13,248 nucleotides of DNA from Verrucomicrobiota bacterium. Its GTDB lineage: Bacteria; Verrucomicrobiota; Verrucomicrobiae; Opitutales; CG1-02-43-26. The stretch spans positions 1,656 through 14,903 of the forward strand of contig JABDAI010000028.1 of NCBI GenBank assembly GCA_013289195.1. Direction: 5' to 3'. The notes below the pieces were generated by a model. That model saw nothing but the letters and a program-made list of their open reading frames with translations. It was not told the origin of the DNA and did no database searches. Both the position numbers and the translations under genes were made by a program. This document shows, piece by piece, positions 6,684-13,248 of the stretch (positions within the stretch are counted from its first letter, which is position 1; each line of letters opens with the position of its first letter).

Positions 6684-7718
6684 ATGAGCAAAAAACGGAA
6701 TATTTTTGAAATTTTTGGATTCTTATCGAATGATATTGGAATAGACCTTGGAACTGCAAATACTTTAGTATTTGTCAAAGATAAAGGCGTTACGCTAAAT
6801 GAACCTAGTGTAGTTGCTATCTATAACAATTCAAAAAAAGTTCGAGCTGTAGGCCTTGAAGCGAAAAAGATGCTGGGAAGAACTCCTGGCAATATCACGG
6901 CAATACGGCCTATGAAGGATGGAGTGATTGCAGATTTCGAAATTACAGAAGCCATGCTGCGTTATTTTATTGGTAAGGTTTCAAAAAACCCAAAACTTGT
7001 TCCTCCGCGAGTGGTCATTGCGGTACCTTCAGGAATTACAGAAGTGGAAAGGCGTGCGGTTAAAGAATCTGCAATTCATGCAGGCGCTCGCGAAGTGCTT
7101 CTCATACAAGAACCCATGGCAGCAGCAATTGGAGTCGGTCTTCCTATTGAAGAACCTGCTGCAAATATGATTGTTGATATCGGTGGCGGTACCACTGAAA
7201 TTGCTATTATCTCTTTGGCAGGGGTTGTCTACTCGAAAAGTATTCGTGTAGGAGGGGATCAAATGGACGCTTCAATTATCAATTATATGAAGCGCGCTTA
7301 TAATCTTCTAATAGGAGAGCGGACAGCTGAAGAAATCAAAATAAAAATTGGATCTGCCTTCCCTCTAGAAAAAGAACTTTCGATGGACGTTCGAGGCCGT
7401 GACGCTGTTGCTGGACTTCCCAAAACAATAACTATCTCTTCTCAAGAAATTCGTGAAGCTTTAGACGAATCTTTCAATGCAATCGTTGAGAGTGTGCGAG
7501 CTGCATTTGAGCGGTGCCCACCTGAACTTTCTGCCGACCTAGTCGATCGAGGTGCGGTTTTAGCAGGAGGCGGCTCTCTAATAAGGGAACTCAATACACG
7601 CATTAGCCATGCGACAGGGGTTCCTGTATTCGTAGCGGAGAATCCACTTTATGCTGTAGCTAATGGAACAGGAAAGGTACTTGAAAATCTCTCTTTGTGG
7701 CTAAGCGAAGGTCGTTAA
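6684..7718 (+). CDS. mreB: Rod-shape-determining actin homologue MreB
   Basis: This 344-residue protein is the bacterial actin that polymerises under the inner membrane and guides lateral peptidoglycan synthesis. Actin-fold nucleotide motifs are clear: phosphate-1 [11 protein letters not shown] (17-27), the catalytic-region QEPMAAAIG (142-150), phosphate-2 DIGGGTTE (165-172) and the adenosine motif LAGGGSLI (293-300). Length and ends fit the family. ATG 6684 lies just before the conserved opening; a weak GGGA sits about 10 bp upstream. The wording [20 protein letters not shown] and the SIRVGGD segment look verrucomicrobial to me. It is the first gene of mreB-mreC-mreD-mrdA, with mreC starting 18 bp downstream. 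A cytoskeletal elongation gene indicates a cell that makes, or recently made, a peptidoglycan wall. Confidence 0.97.
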   Translation: MSKKRNIFEIFGFLSNDIGIDLGTANTLVFVKDKGVTLNEPSVVAIYNNSKKVRAVGLEAKKMLGRTPGNITAIRPMKDGVIADFEITEAMLRYFIGKVSKNPKLVPPRVVIAVPSGITEVERRAVKESAIHAGAREVLLIQEPMAAAIGVGLPIEEPAANMIVDIGGGTTEIAIISLAGVVYSKSIRVGGDQMDASIINYMKRAYNLLIGERTAEEIKIKIGSAFPLEKELSMDVRGRDAVAGLPKTITISSQEIREALDESFNAIVESVRAAFERCPPELSADLVDRGAVLAGGGSLIRELNTRISHATGVPVFVAENPLYAVANGTGKVLENLSLWLSEGR

Positions 7719-7736
7719 CTTTCAATTTTTTTTGCA

Positions 7737-8591
7737 GTGAGCTCGCAAAAATCTTGGCCATTAAAGCCTTGGATAATACTTATAGGCTTTTTATTGGCTT
7801 GGTATTTGCTCCCTACTCTAGTCAAATCATGGGTTCAAATTGGTCTTTATGAGTTACAAGCGCCAGTATGGACTGCTTCTACAAAAATTAATGACTTACA
7901 AAAATATTGGATACTAAAAAATCACTCGAAAGTTGAATTGATAGAAGCTATAAGAGATCTTGCTCGATTAAATTCCTCTTATGAACTCACGATCTGTGAA
8001 AATGCATCGCTTAAAAATGAAATTGCGCGATTAGAAAACCATTTAAATTTAACCAAAACGCCAGAATATCAATGTGTATTAGCGCGTGTCATTCGAAGAG
8101 ATTTAAGCAGTTGGTCGCATCAAATAATTATTCAAAAAGGTTATCAGGAAGGAATTATAAGAGGAGCCGCAGTTATTTACAATAAAGGCGTTGCTGGACG
8201 TATTAAGGAAACTTTTCCTCATACCTCTATAGTGGAACTTGTCAGTAGCCCTACTTTTCGAGTTACAGCAAAATTTATGAATGACGATCGTCCAATAACT
8301 TACAAAGGAATCGCCAATCCTCCATTTTCTTCACCGATAGGAGAAAGTTATAATATACCCACAGATATTGAGGCTTCGAAAGACAATCCGCTGCAATTAG
8401 TTTCTTCTCGGTTAGGAGGCACTTTTCCTGATGGATTGGCAATAGGGACACTTACAGAGGTACTTCCTGGAACAGATGGTATATTTAACCGTGGCAAAGT
8501 CTCCATAGATCCAAATCTCCATTCGGTTCAAGAAGTCGCTATTCTTTTACCCTTAAACCTCAGTTTCGCACACGATGATCAAAAACCCTAA
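7737..8591 (+). CDS. mreC: Rod-shape-determining scaffold protein MreC
   Basis: The 284-residue protein has a short cytoplasmic N-terminus, one membrane helix at about 11-30, a periplasmic coiled coil at about 64-105 and a beta-rich domain at about 112-275. The latter contains RDLSSWSHQIIIQKG and VELVSSPTFRVTAKF, typical of MreC. MreC links MreB filaments in the cytoplasm to the PBP2/RodA synthase in the periplasm. The start is taken as GTG 7737, 18 bp after mreB; no nearby ATG gives the membrane anchor, and no Shine-Dalgarno sequence is visible. Its last 17 nt overlap the next gene, implying translational coupling. Confidence 0.93.
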   Translation: MSSQKSWPLKPWIILIGFLLAWYLLPTLVKSWVQIGLYELQAPVWTASTKINDLQKYWILKNHSKVELIEAIRDLARLNSSYELTICENASLKNEIARLENHLNLTKTPEYQCVLARVIRRDLSSWSHQIIIQKGYQEGIIRGAAVIYNKGVAGRIKETFPHTSIVELVSSPTFRVTAKFMNDDRPITYKGIANPPFSSPIGESYNIPTDIEASKDNPLQLVSSRLGGTFPDGLAIGTLTEVLPGTDGIFNRGKVSIDPNLHSVQEVAILLPLNLSFAHDDQKP

Positions 8592-9096
8592 ATGGTTGAG
8601 TCTACTTTTGGGAAACTGTATCTTAATTTTTGTGATGCAACTGATCAATAATGGGCTTGGGGCATTGACAATTAATATATATATTAATGCTCTTTTTTTA
8701 TTTATTCCTATCTTGTTGGTGCCCTACTCAACAGGTCTACTTTCGGTAATTATAACGAGTTGCATTTTAGATGCCTCTGCATTATTTCCATTTGGAACGT
8801 CGACTGTTCTTTTTTCTTTAGTCTATACTGTCTATTTCTGGATATACCAACGTTTTAAAAGCCATTCTGATTTGCACAACATGCTCCTTCTTCAATCAGC
8901 AAATGCGATTACCTTTTCACTCATGAGTGTTTTTATCAATTCAAGCAATTATTCCAATTTCTATTTTTGGGCAAGTATACTCCTTAATCTGTTTTTTTCC
9001 CAAATATTGCTCTTGTTTATTACACGTTGGTTTTTATCATTACAGTATTCATTACTGAATTGTTTTGCTTTTAAATCTCAGTTTCGTTCGGGATAA
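8575..9096 (+). CDS. mreD: Probable MreD membrane protein
   Basis: This 173-residue protein is almost entirely hydrophobic with about five membrane segments. Sequence similarity alone would not identify it with confidence, because MreD proteins diverge strongly. The call rests on size, topology and position between mreC and the PBP2 gene, the standard mreBCD-mrdA order. MreD is an inner-membrane component of the elongation complex and modulates MreC-PBP2 signalling. ATG 8575 lies inside the end of mreC with a 17-nt overlap, and the downstream gene starts 6 bp after the stop, so all three are probably translated from one message. Confidence 0.78.
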   Translation: MIKNPKWLSLLLGNCILIFVMQLINNGLGALTINIYINALFLFIPILLVPYSTGLLSVIITSCILDASALFPFGTSTVLFSLVYTVYFWIYQRFKSHSDLHNMLLLQSANAITFSLMSVFINSSNYSNFYFWASILLNLFFSQILLLFITRWFLSLQYSLLNCFAFKSQFRSG

Positions 9097-9102
9097 AAAT
9101 TT

Positions 9103-11001
9103 ATGAAAAAGACTGTAGAAGTCCACCATTTTGAGCATCCAAGACTTTTTCACTTTTTTTGGTTTCTTGGCACTGTGTGTTTTATTCTGCTAGTAGGTCT
9201 GTCCTGGAGACAGCTTTTCAAAACAGAAGAATATCAAGAACAGGAAGAACGGCAAAGTTTGAGGCGGATTCTTCAACCAGCACCTAGAGGGGAAATTTAC
9301 GACCGAAATGGCATTCTTCTTGTAGGCAATCGACCCATTTTTACTGCTGCGATATTTTTAACTGAACTAAAAGCTGAATTTAGAAAAGAATACTTCAACT
9401 TAGTCCGGACACTTCGTGAAACAGGTCTTAAAGTCAATGGAGATCGTCTTATGGATCAAGCACGTGCGCAAGTTCTTCAACGTTACATCGATCCTATCAA
9501 TGCCATTCTTGGTAGAAATGAAAAGATAGATATGAAAGAAGTTGGAAAACATTTCCGAAAACGCCTCCTTCTCCCAATGACTTTGATAAAAGATTTGAGC
9601 CCGCAGGAGTATGCGCTGCTCACAGAAAAGCTTCCCGTAGAATCCCCTATCCAAATCATCGTCGATAGTGCTCGCTACTATCCCTATGGCTCGCTTGCTG
9701 CTCATCTTCTGGGTTATATTGGTAATACAGAAGAGATGATGCAAAGCGACATTCCAGGCATGCATTTAACGACTTTTAGTTATAAAGGTAAAATTGGTAA
9801 ACGTGGTCTAGAATTAAGTTTCAATGATCATCTGCAAGGTATTAGTGGAGGGGAAATTTTGCTTGTTGATCCTGCCGGTTTTCGGTACCAATGCATTGAG
9901 AAAGTGATGCCACGAAAAGGAAATTCTTTAATTACGAGTATCGATGTGGACATTCAGCAGGCTGCTGAACAAGGCCTTGAAGGGAAACGAGGAGCTATCA
10001 TAGCTATAGAAATTAAAACTGGAGAAATCTTAGCTTTGGCCAGTAGTCCTACCTATGATCTCAATGAACTTTCCCCTTACATTCCAACAACTGTTTTTAA
10101 TAAAATCAACGAACGAAAGGCCTGGATCGATCGTGCGACGCAGGGACTTTACCCGCCGGCATCCGCTTTCAAATTGATCACTGCTATTTGTGGGCTGAAG
10201 CATGGTGTTTTTGATCCTGAAGAATTCATTGCTTGTGGAAGTGGGTTTCTTGTGGGAAACAGAGTTTTTCCAGAACATGAGAATGTTTCTCTTGGGGCTA
10301 TCGATCTGCAAAAGGCAATTCAATCGAGTAGTAATGTTTATTTTTATCCACTTGCTATTAAAATGGGACCTGAAAAAATTGCTCAGGAAGCAAGAAATTT
10401 TGGTCTTGATGAGCCTACCGGCATTGAACTTCCCTTTGAGGCAAAAAAAATGGTGGTTGCGGATTCTACTTGGAAAATGAATAAACTAGGAGAATCTTGG
10501 CGAGGAGGCGATTCAGCTAATATGGCCATTGGACAAGGCTTTCTTTCTGTAACTCCCCTTCAAATGGCTTGTTTTGGTGCGGCTTTAGCCCGTAAGGAAA
10601 CGAGGATTCAACCGAGTTTACTCCATGATGCCTCGCATACAGGCAATCATCCTAAGAGTCAGCCGATTGATATCAGTGATTTGGCCTATCAGAATATCAT
10701 TAATGGGATGCGCTTATGCGTCGAACAAGGAAGCGGGAAACGCGCAAAAGTTCCGGGTTTAACAATCGCTGCAAAGACAGGGACCGGACAGGCAAGCTTA
10801 AGTGGAAAATATGTGACTGTTCCTAGCTTTCTGGGTTTTGCACCCATTGAAGATCCGCAAATCGCAATTTTTATTTTAATTGAGGGAGATGATCGATCGC
10901 TCTGGGGAGGATCTACATCAGGACCCATCGCAAAATCAGTTTTCTCTACTTATTATAATAAATATTTGAAGAAAGAACTCGCAATCGCAATCAATGATTG
11001 A
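9103..11001 (+). CDS. mrdA: Penicillin-binding protein 2, elongation-specific transpeptidase
   Basis: This 632-residue class-B PBP cross-links new peptidoglycan in the lateral wall. It has a cytoplasmic tail, one membrane anchor at about 15-34, and an N-terminal pedestal domain beginning APRGEIYDRNGILLVGNRP (60-78). The transpeptidase domain carries the SxxK motif S354-A-F-K357 (serine nucleophile), SxN S409-S-N411 and K558-T-G-T561. The usual PPGS before the nucleophile is PPAS here. All three active-site motifs are intact, so it should bind beta-lactams and be active. The start at ATG 9103 lies 6 bp after mreD; only a weak GGGA is upstream. The partner glycosyltransferase rodA, often next in this cluster, is not here. 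The wording VGNRPIFTAAIFLTELKAEF resembles verrucomicrobial PBP2. Confidence 0.95.
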   Translation: MKKTVEVHHFEHPRLFHFFWFLGTVCFILLVGLSWRQLFKTEEYQEQEERQSLRRILQPAPRGEIYDRNGILLVGNRPIFTAAIFLTELKAEFRKEYFNLVRTLRETGLKVNGDRLMDQARAQVLQRYIDPINAILGRNEKIDMKEVGKHFRKRLLLPMTLIKDLSPQEYALLTEKLPVESPIQIIVDSARYYPYGSLAAHLLGYIGNTEEMMQSDIPGMHLTTFSYKGKIGKRGLELSFNDHLQGISGGEILLVDPAGFRYQCIEKVMPRKGNSLITSIDVDIQQAAEQGLEGKRGAIIAIEIKTGEILALASSPTYDLNELSPYIPTTVFNKINERKAWIDRATQGLYPPASAFKLITAICGLKHGVFDPEEFIACGSGFLVGNRVFPEHENVSLGAIDLQKAIQSSSNVYFYPLAIKMGPEKIAQEARNFGLDEPTGIELPFEAKKMVVADSTWKMNKLGESWRGGDSANMAIGQGFLSVTPLQMACFGAALARKETRIQPSLLHDASHTGNHPKSQPIDISDLAYQNIINGMRLCVEQGSGKRAKVPGLTIAAKTGTGQASLSGKYVTVPSFLGFAPIEDPQIAIFILIEGDDRSLWGGSTSGPIAKSVFSTYYNKYLKKELAIAIND

Positions 11002-11020
11002 TTTTCATATTTTTCTCTTT
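10989..11020 (+). terminator. Possible weak terminator at the end of the mre cluster
   Basis: AATCAA (10989-10994) and TTGATT (10998-11003) form a 6-bp hairpin with a 3-nt loop that overlaps the mrdA stop codon. It is followed by a T-rich stretch (11003-11020). There are only two GC-containing pairs at best equivalent strength, so termination would be leaky. It lies where the cluster would be expected to end. Confidence 0.3.
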
Positions 11021-11056
11021 TAGTTTGGAGGTATTCAATTTTAAATACAAAATATT

Positions 11057-11635
11057 ATGGCTACAGTGAATTCTACCATGCTGCCCTTGGGGACTAAAGC
11101 TCCTTCCTTTAATTTATCAGAACCTTTCACGGGTAAATACGTCAATTTTGATGACTATAAAGATTCAAAGGGCTACTTAGTAATGTTTATTTGCAATCAC
11201 TGTCCTTATGTAAAACATCTTCATCCTAAACTCAGTGAGCTTTGTAGCCTCTATCAAGGTAAAGGCATTGCTGTTTTTGCAATAAGCAGCAATGACACCA
11301 ATCAATATCCAGAAGATAACACTATTATGATGATAGAAGAAGTAAAAAAACATGGCTTTCCTTTTCCCTACCTTTTTGATGAAGATCAAACAGTTGCAAA
11401 GGCTTATCATGCCGCTTGCACTCCAGAATTTTATCTTTTTGATTCGAATAAAAAATTGGTTTACCGTGGCCAATTTGATGACAGCCGCCCAGGTAATGGT
11501 CTTCCTCTAACAGGTGATTCCTTAAAAAATGCTTTAGATGCCCTTTTGTCGAATAAACAACCTGATCCTAATAATCAAAAACCGAGTATTGGCTGCAATA
11601 TTAAATGGAAGCCAGGCAACGAACCTAATTATTAA
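11057..11635 (+). CDS. Thioredoxin-fold, peroxiredoxin-like (AhpC/TSA-type) protein
   Basis: The 192-residue protein has a thioredoxin/peroxiredoxin fold. The N-terminal LGTKAPSFNL (11-20) is typical of AhpC/TSA proteins, then come a CxxC redox motif C46-N-H-C49 (FICNHCPYVKHL), an ISSND strand (77-80), and the cis-proline T122-P123 preceded by C121. The conserved tail PSIGCNIKWKPGNEP (166-180) with C170 marks a widespread, little-studied subfamily annotated as thioredoxin family protein. No signal peptide is seen, so it should be cytoplasmic. It probably acts as a thiol-disulfide oxidoreductase or peroxidase; substrate unknown. ATG 11057 is the first start after the in-frame stop at 11042. 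A GGAGGT at 11027-11032 is 24 nt upstream, too far to serve it. Its 3' end overlaps the convergent right-hand gene by 11 bp. Confidence 0.85.
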   Translation: MATVNSTMLPLGTKAPSFNLSEPFTGKYVNFDDYKDSKGYLVMFICNHCPYVKHLHPKLSELCSLYQGKGIAVFAISSNDTNQYPEDNTIMMIEEVKKHGFPFPYLFDEDQTVAKAYHAACTPEFYLFDSNKKLVYRGQFDDSRPGNGLPLTGDSLKNALDALLSNKQPDPNNQKPSIGCNIKWKPGNEPNY

Positions 11636-12830
11636 GCGTATTCTCTAGATCAGGCCTTTTTGAATCCAACAACTCCAACAACTTTTTATCTATTGCATCA
11701 GGACTATAATAAAGAACAAAATCTCTTAACAGCTCAGGCTTTAAATCCGATAAACAATCAGAGTACGTATTAAGAACTTCTAATTTTTTGCTCATTTCCA
11801 TTAAAAAATTAGGTGCATACTGCATTATTTTTTGTAAAAACTCAGGTTTTAGCATCAATAAGTGATTAAATGCTCGAGGATATTCGCAGAAAACATCCAA
11901 TAGCTTAACTGGGATAGAAAGCAAATTATTGAAATCGCTGAAGATATTGTAATTATCCTTCGGCAATTTTAAATAATACTTATCTAAAGCGCCTAACCAA
12001 TAGAACAAATCCTCTAAAATAAATATTTCCTTTAAGTGATTGAAATCTAATTTGAATAATCTCTGACATAAATTAGAATAGTTACTTAAAATCATTAATG
12101 TCTCAAAAGGAGATTGTAAATTTAATATTCCGCTTAAGACATTCGGATACTTAAGTAATGCAGGATTCAACACTAATAGATTTAATATATTCTCCTCTTC
12201 AGAAAAGCGCTTAAAAATTTCGTCTAAGAGCTGTGAATGATTTATTAATAGTATGGACAATTGATCTAGTAGAATAATATGGCTATCTAAAAAAACCCAT
12301 ATGTAAAAAGGAAAATCTACACTGGCTATTTTACCTACAATTTCAGAATACTTCAACAATTCAGGATTCACATCAAAGGGTTCCAATACATCCACACACA
12401 GACGAAAATTCTGAGAAATTATATCAAGGCTCTTAGGATATTTTAACACATTCGGAGAACTGCCTAATAATGTTAATGTTTCTTGAGCATCCGGCGAATC
12501 AAATATTTCAATTAAAGAGGAAGGCCATAATTTTAATAAGCAAGGATATTGCTTTAATAAGCAAGGGTATTTATCTTCTAATAAAATATGAGATCTTCGG
12601 AACTTTTCCCATGTCAGAGTAAGATCTTCTGAACTTTGTATTTCAGGTTCTATGATTTCTATAAGATTGAAATCTTTTAAAACAATTATTTGATCTAAGA
12701 AATCCAAATGCAAGCACCAAGAATTCCTAGTCAGGAACAACATAATATTAATAGCATTCGATGACTCTAATATCTTTTTAAAATAGCTTCCTTTTGACAA
12801 AAGTATTGATGAATCCTTTATATCTACCAA
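11625..12830 (-). CDS. Hypothetical helical-repeat protein, larger downstream part of a split gene
   Basis: This 401-codon frame encodes a Leu/Ile-rich, probably all-helical protein I do not recognise. A loose repeat of about 30 residues is visible: SPNVLKYPKSLDII (125-138), NPELLKYSEIVGKI (155-168), NPALLKYPNVLSGI (222-235), with weaker units near 196, 250, 328 and 363, suggesting an alpha-solenoid. A CLLKxYP-type heptad is duplicated at 90-103 by a 21-bp tandem repeat. No signal peptide or catalytic motif is seen. The only start is TTG 12830, because a stop lies in frame at 12845-12843, and no ribosome site precedes it. The open frame instead appears to continue the upstream frame across the homopolymer at 12832-12838. 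It is probably a translated gene part rather than an independent gene. Its stop overlaps the convergent thioredoxin-like gene. Confidence 0.55.
   Translation of the reverse strand: MVDIKDSSILLSKGSYFKKILESSNAINIMLFLTRNSWCLHLDFLDQIIVLKDFNLIEIIEPEIQSSEDLTLTWEKFRRSHILLEDKYPCLLKQYPCLLKLWPSSLIEIFDSPDAQETLTLLGSSPNVLKYPKSLDIISQNFRLCVDVLEPFDVNPELLKYSEIVGKIASVDFPFYIWVFLDSHIILLDQLSILLINHSQLLDEIFKRFSEEENILNLLVLNPALLKYPNVLSGILNLQSPFETLMILSNYSNLCQRLFKLDFNHLKEIFILEDLFYWLGALDKYYLKLPKDNYNIFSDFNNLLSIPVKLLDVFCEYPRAFNHLLMLKPEFLQKIMQYAPNFLMEMSKKLEVLNTYSDCLSDLKPELLRDFVLYYSPDAIDKKLLELLDSKRPDLENTLNN
12532..12571. repeat. 21-bp tandem duplication within the repeat-protein gene
   Basis: Two copies of a 19-base core (12532-12550 and 12553-12571) match at 18 positions with a 21-bp period. 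The duplication keeps the reading frame and creates successive CLLKQYP and CLLKLWP peptides. This indicates recent in-frame expansion of the repeat region by slippage or unequal recombination. Confidence 0.8.
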
Positions 12831-13188
12831 TAAAAAAACAAATTACTGATTTCCATATTCCAGATGAAACATTATCTAAGTTATGTAGTGTAGCAGTCCT
12901 TATAAACTGTTTTATTAACTCATTCTCATCATCGCTAGTTTTATCATCATAATAACGTAATAATTGTTCCTTAGTTATATTCGAGGAAATATCTTCTATG
13001 ATTCTACCACTTATTGTTCGAACAAACACTACTTCTAAAAAGTTGGGTGAATTCGCAGTTGATGATTTAACATAATCATTATCGCGATCAAGGATGTCGC
13101 CAACTATAACACTTTTTGGTATACAACCTTCAGGTAATTTGAAAATTAAACTTCTTTGAATCGTTTCATATCTTGGACTTCTTTTCAT
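12778..13188 (-). CDS. Hypothetical protein, N-terminal part of the split repeat-protein gene
   Basis: This 136-codon frame starts at ATG 13188 and reads into the seven-T run on the coding strand. Its first 118 codons look like a soluble, mixed alpha/beta N-terminal domain (acidic stretch DDKTSDDENE at 81-90) with no family I recognise. The last 18 codons (IGRYKGFINTFVKRKLF) run out of frame with the larger downstream frame and end at a stop inside it. Omitting one base of the homopolymer joins residue 118 to the 401-codon frame, giving about 520 residues. No Shine-Dalgarno sequence or clear promoter was found upstream; the 60 bp to the window edge are AT-rich and otherwise featureless. It may be a pseudogene fragment, a true short protein, or the start of an intact gene mis-sequenced at the homopolymer. 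Confidence 0.5.
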   Translation of the reverse strand: MKRSPRYETIQRSLIFKLPEGCIPKSVIVGDILDRDNDYVKSSTANSPNFLEVVFVRTISGRIIEDISSNITKEQLLRYYDDKTSDDENELIKQFIRTATLHNLDNVSSGIWKSVICFFIGRYKGFINTFVKRKLF

Positions 13189-13248
13189 GATCAGGGATTT
13201 TTTGTGTTTTTACCAATTCAAGACAATAAATAATCATCACAATTGAAA

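Noticed and set aside
11027..11032. GGAGGT as the ribosome-binding site for the thioredoxin-like gene
   Set aside because: It is 24 nt from ATG 11057, and the frame has a stop at 11042, so no start lies at usable spacing; no short open frame begins after it either.
12828..12842. Programmed -1 ribosomal frameshift at the T7 run
   Set aside because: A -1 shift leads into the third frame, not the 401-codon frame; a +1 shift or one-base loss is required, so a classic -1 slippery site does not explain it.
1..13248. CRISPR array, tRNA, rRNA, insertion sequence or prophage
   Set aside because: I saw no regularly spaced repeats, cloverleaf with CCA-type end, transposase frame, terminal inverted repeats or phage structural gene.

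Overview
The window is AT-rich bacterial chromosome with closely packed genes. The best taxonomic pointers are the cell-shape proteins. The MreB, MreC and penicillin-binding protein 2 sequences read to me like Verrucomicrobiota (PVC group, perhaps an Opitutae relative) rather than Chlamydiae, Bacteroidota or Proteobacteria. This is pattern memory, not a search. The low GC, an AAA/PD-(D/E)XK protein of a type common in host-associated bacteria, and an unrecognised repeat protein would fit a symbiotic or intracellular lifestyle, but the window does not prove it.

Layout. Positions 1-5884 hold five minus-strand genes. In transcription order they are an AAA-ATPase-like/PD-(D/E)XK protein (5884-4187), cytidine deaminase cdd (4126-3710), an McsA-like zinc-finger/UVR protein (3677-3072), a Cu(I)-type P1B-ATPase (3002-927) and a Bax-inhibitor-1 family membrane protein (838-89). 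A good intrinsic terminator follows at 37-66. The last four have short gaps and may be one transcript joining nucleoside salvage, metal/protein stress and copper export. A region of direct repeats and a dyad sits directly before the copper ATPase. No mcsB is present.

Positions 5885-6070 are a divergent intergenic region. The plus strand then carries a VOC/glyoxalase-fold protein (6071-6562), a weak hairpin, a promoter-like sequence, and the elongation cluster mreB-mreC-mreD-mrdA (6684-11001). These encode the actin-like filament, its membrane-anchored scaffold, a small membrane partner and the lateral-wall transpeptidase. rodA, which often follows, is absent. Next is a cytoplasmic thioredoxin-fold peroxiredoxin-like gene (11057-11635).

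The right end (13188-11625, minus) is the least understood part. Two overlapping reading frames meet at a run of seven A (seven T on the coding strand). Removing one base would join them into a roughly 520-residue protein rich in LLKYP-type helical repeats. I read them as one gene split by a homopolymer frameshift: a sequencing error, a young pseudogene, or a site of transcript slippage.

Almost no gene here has a Shine-Dalgarno sequence at normal spacing. I see no tRNA, rRNA, CRISPR array, transposase or prophage gene.
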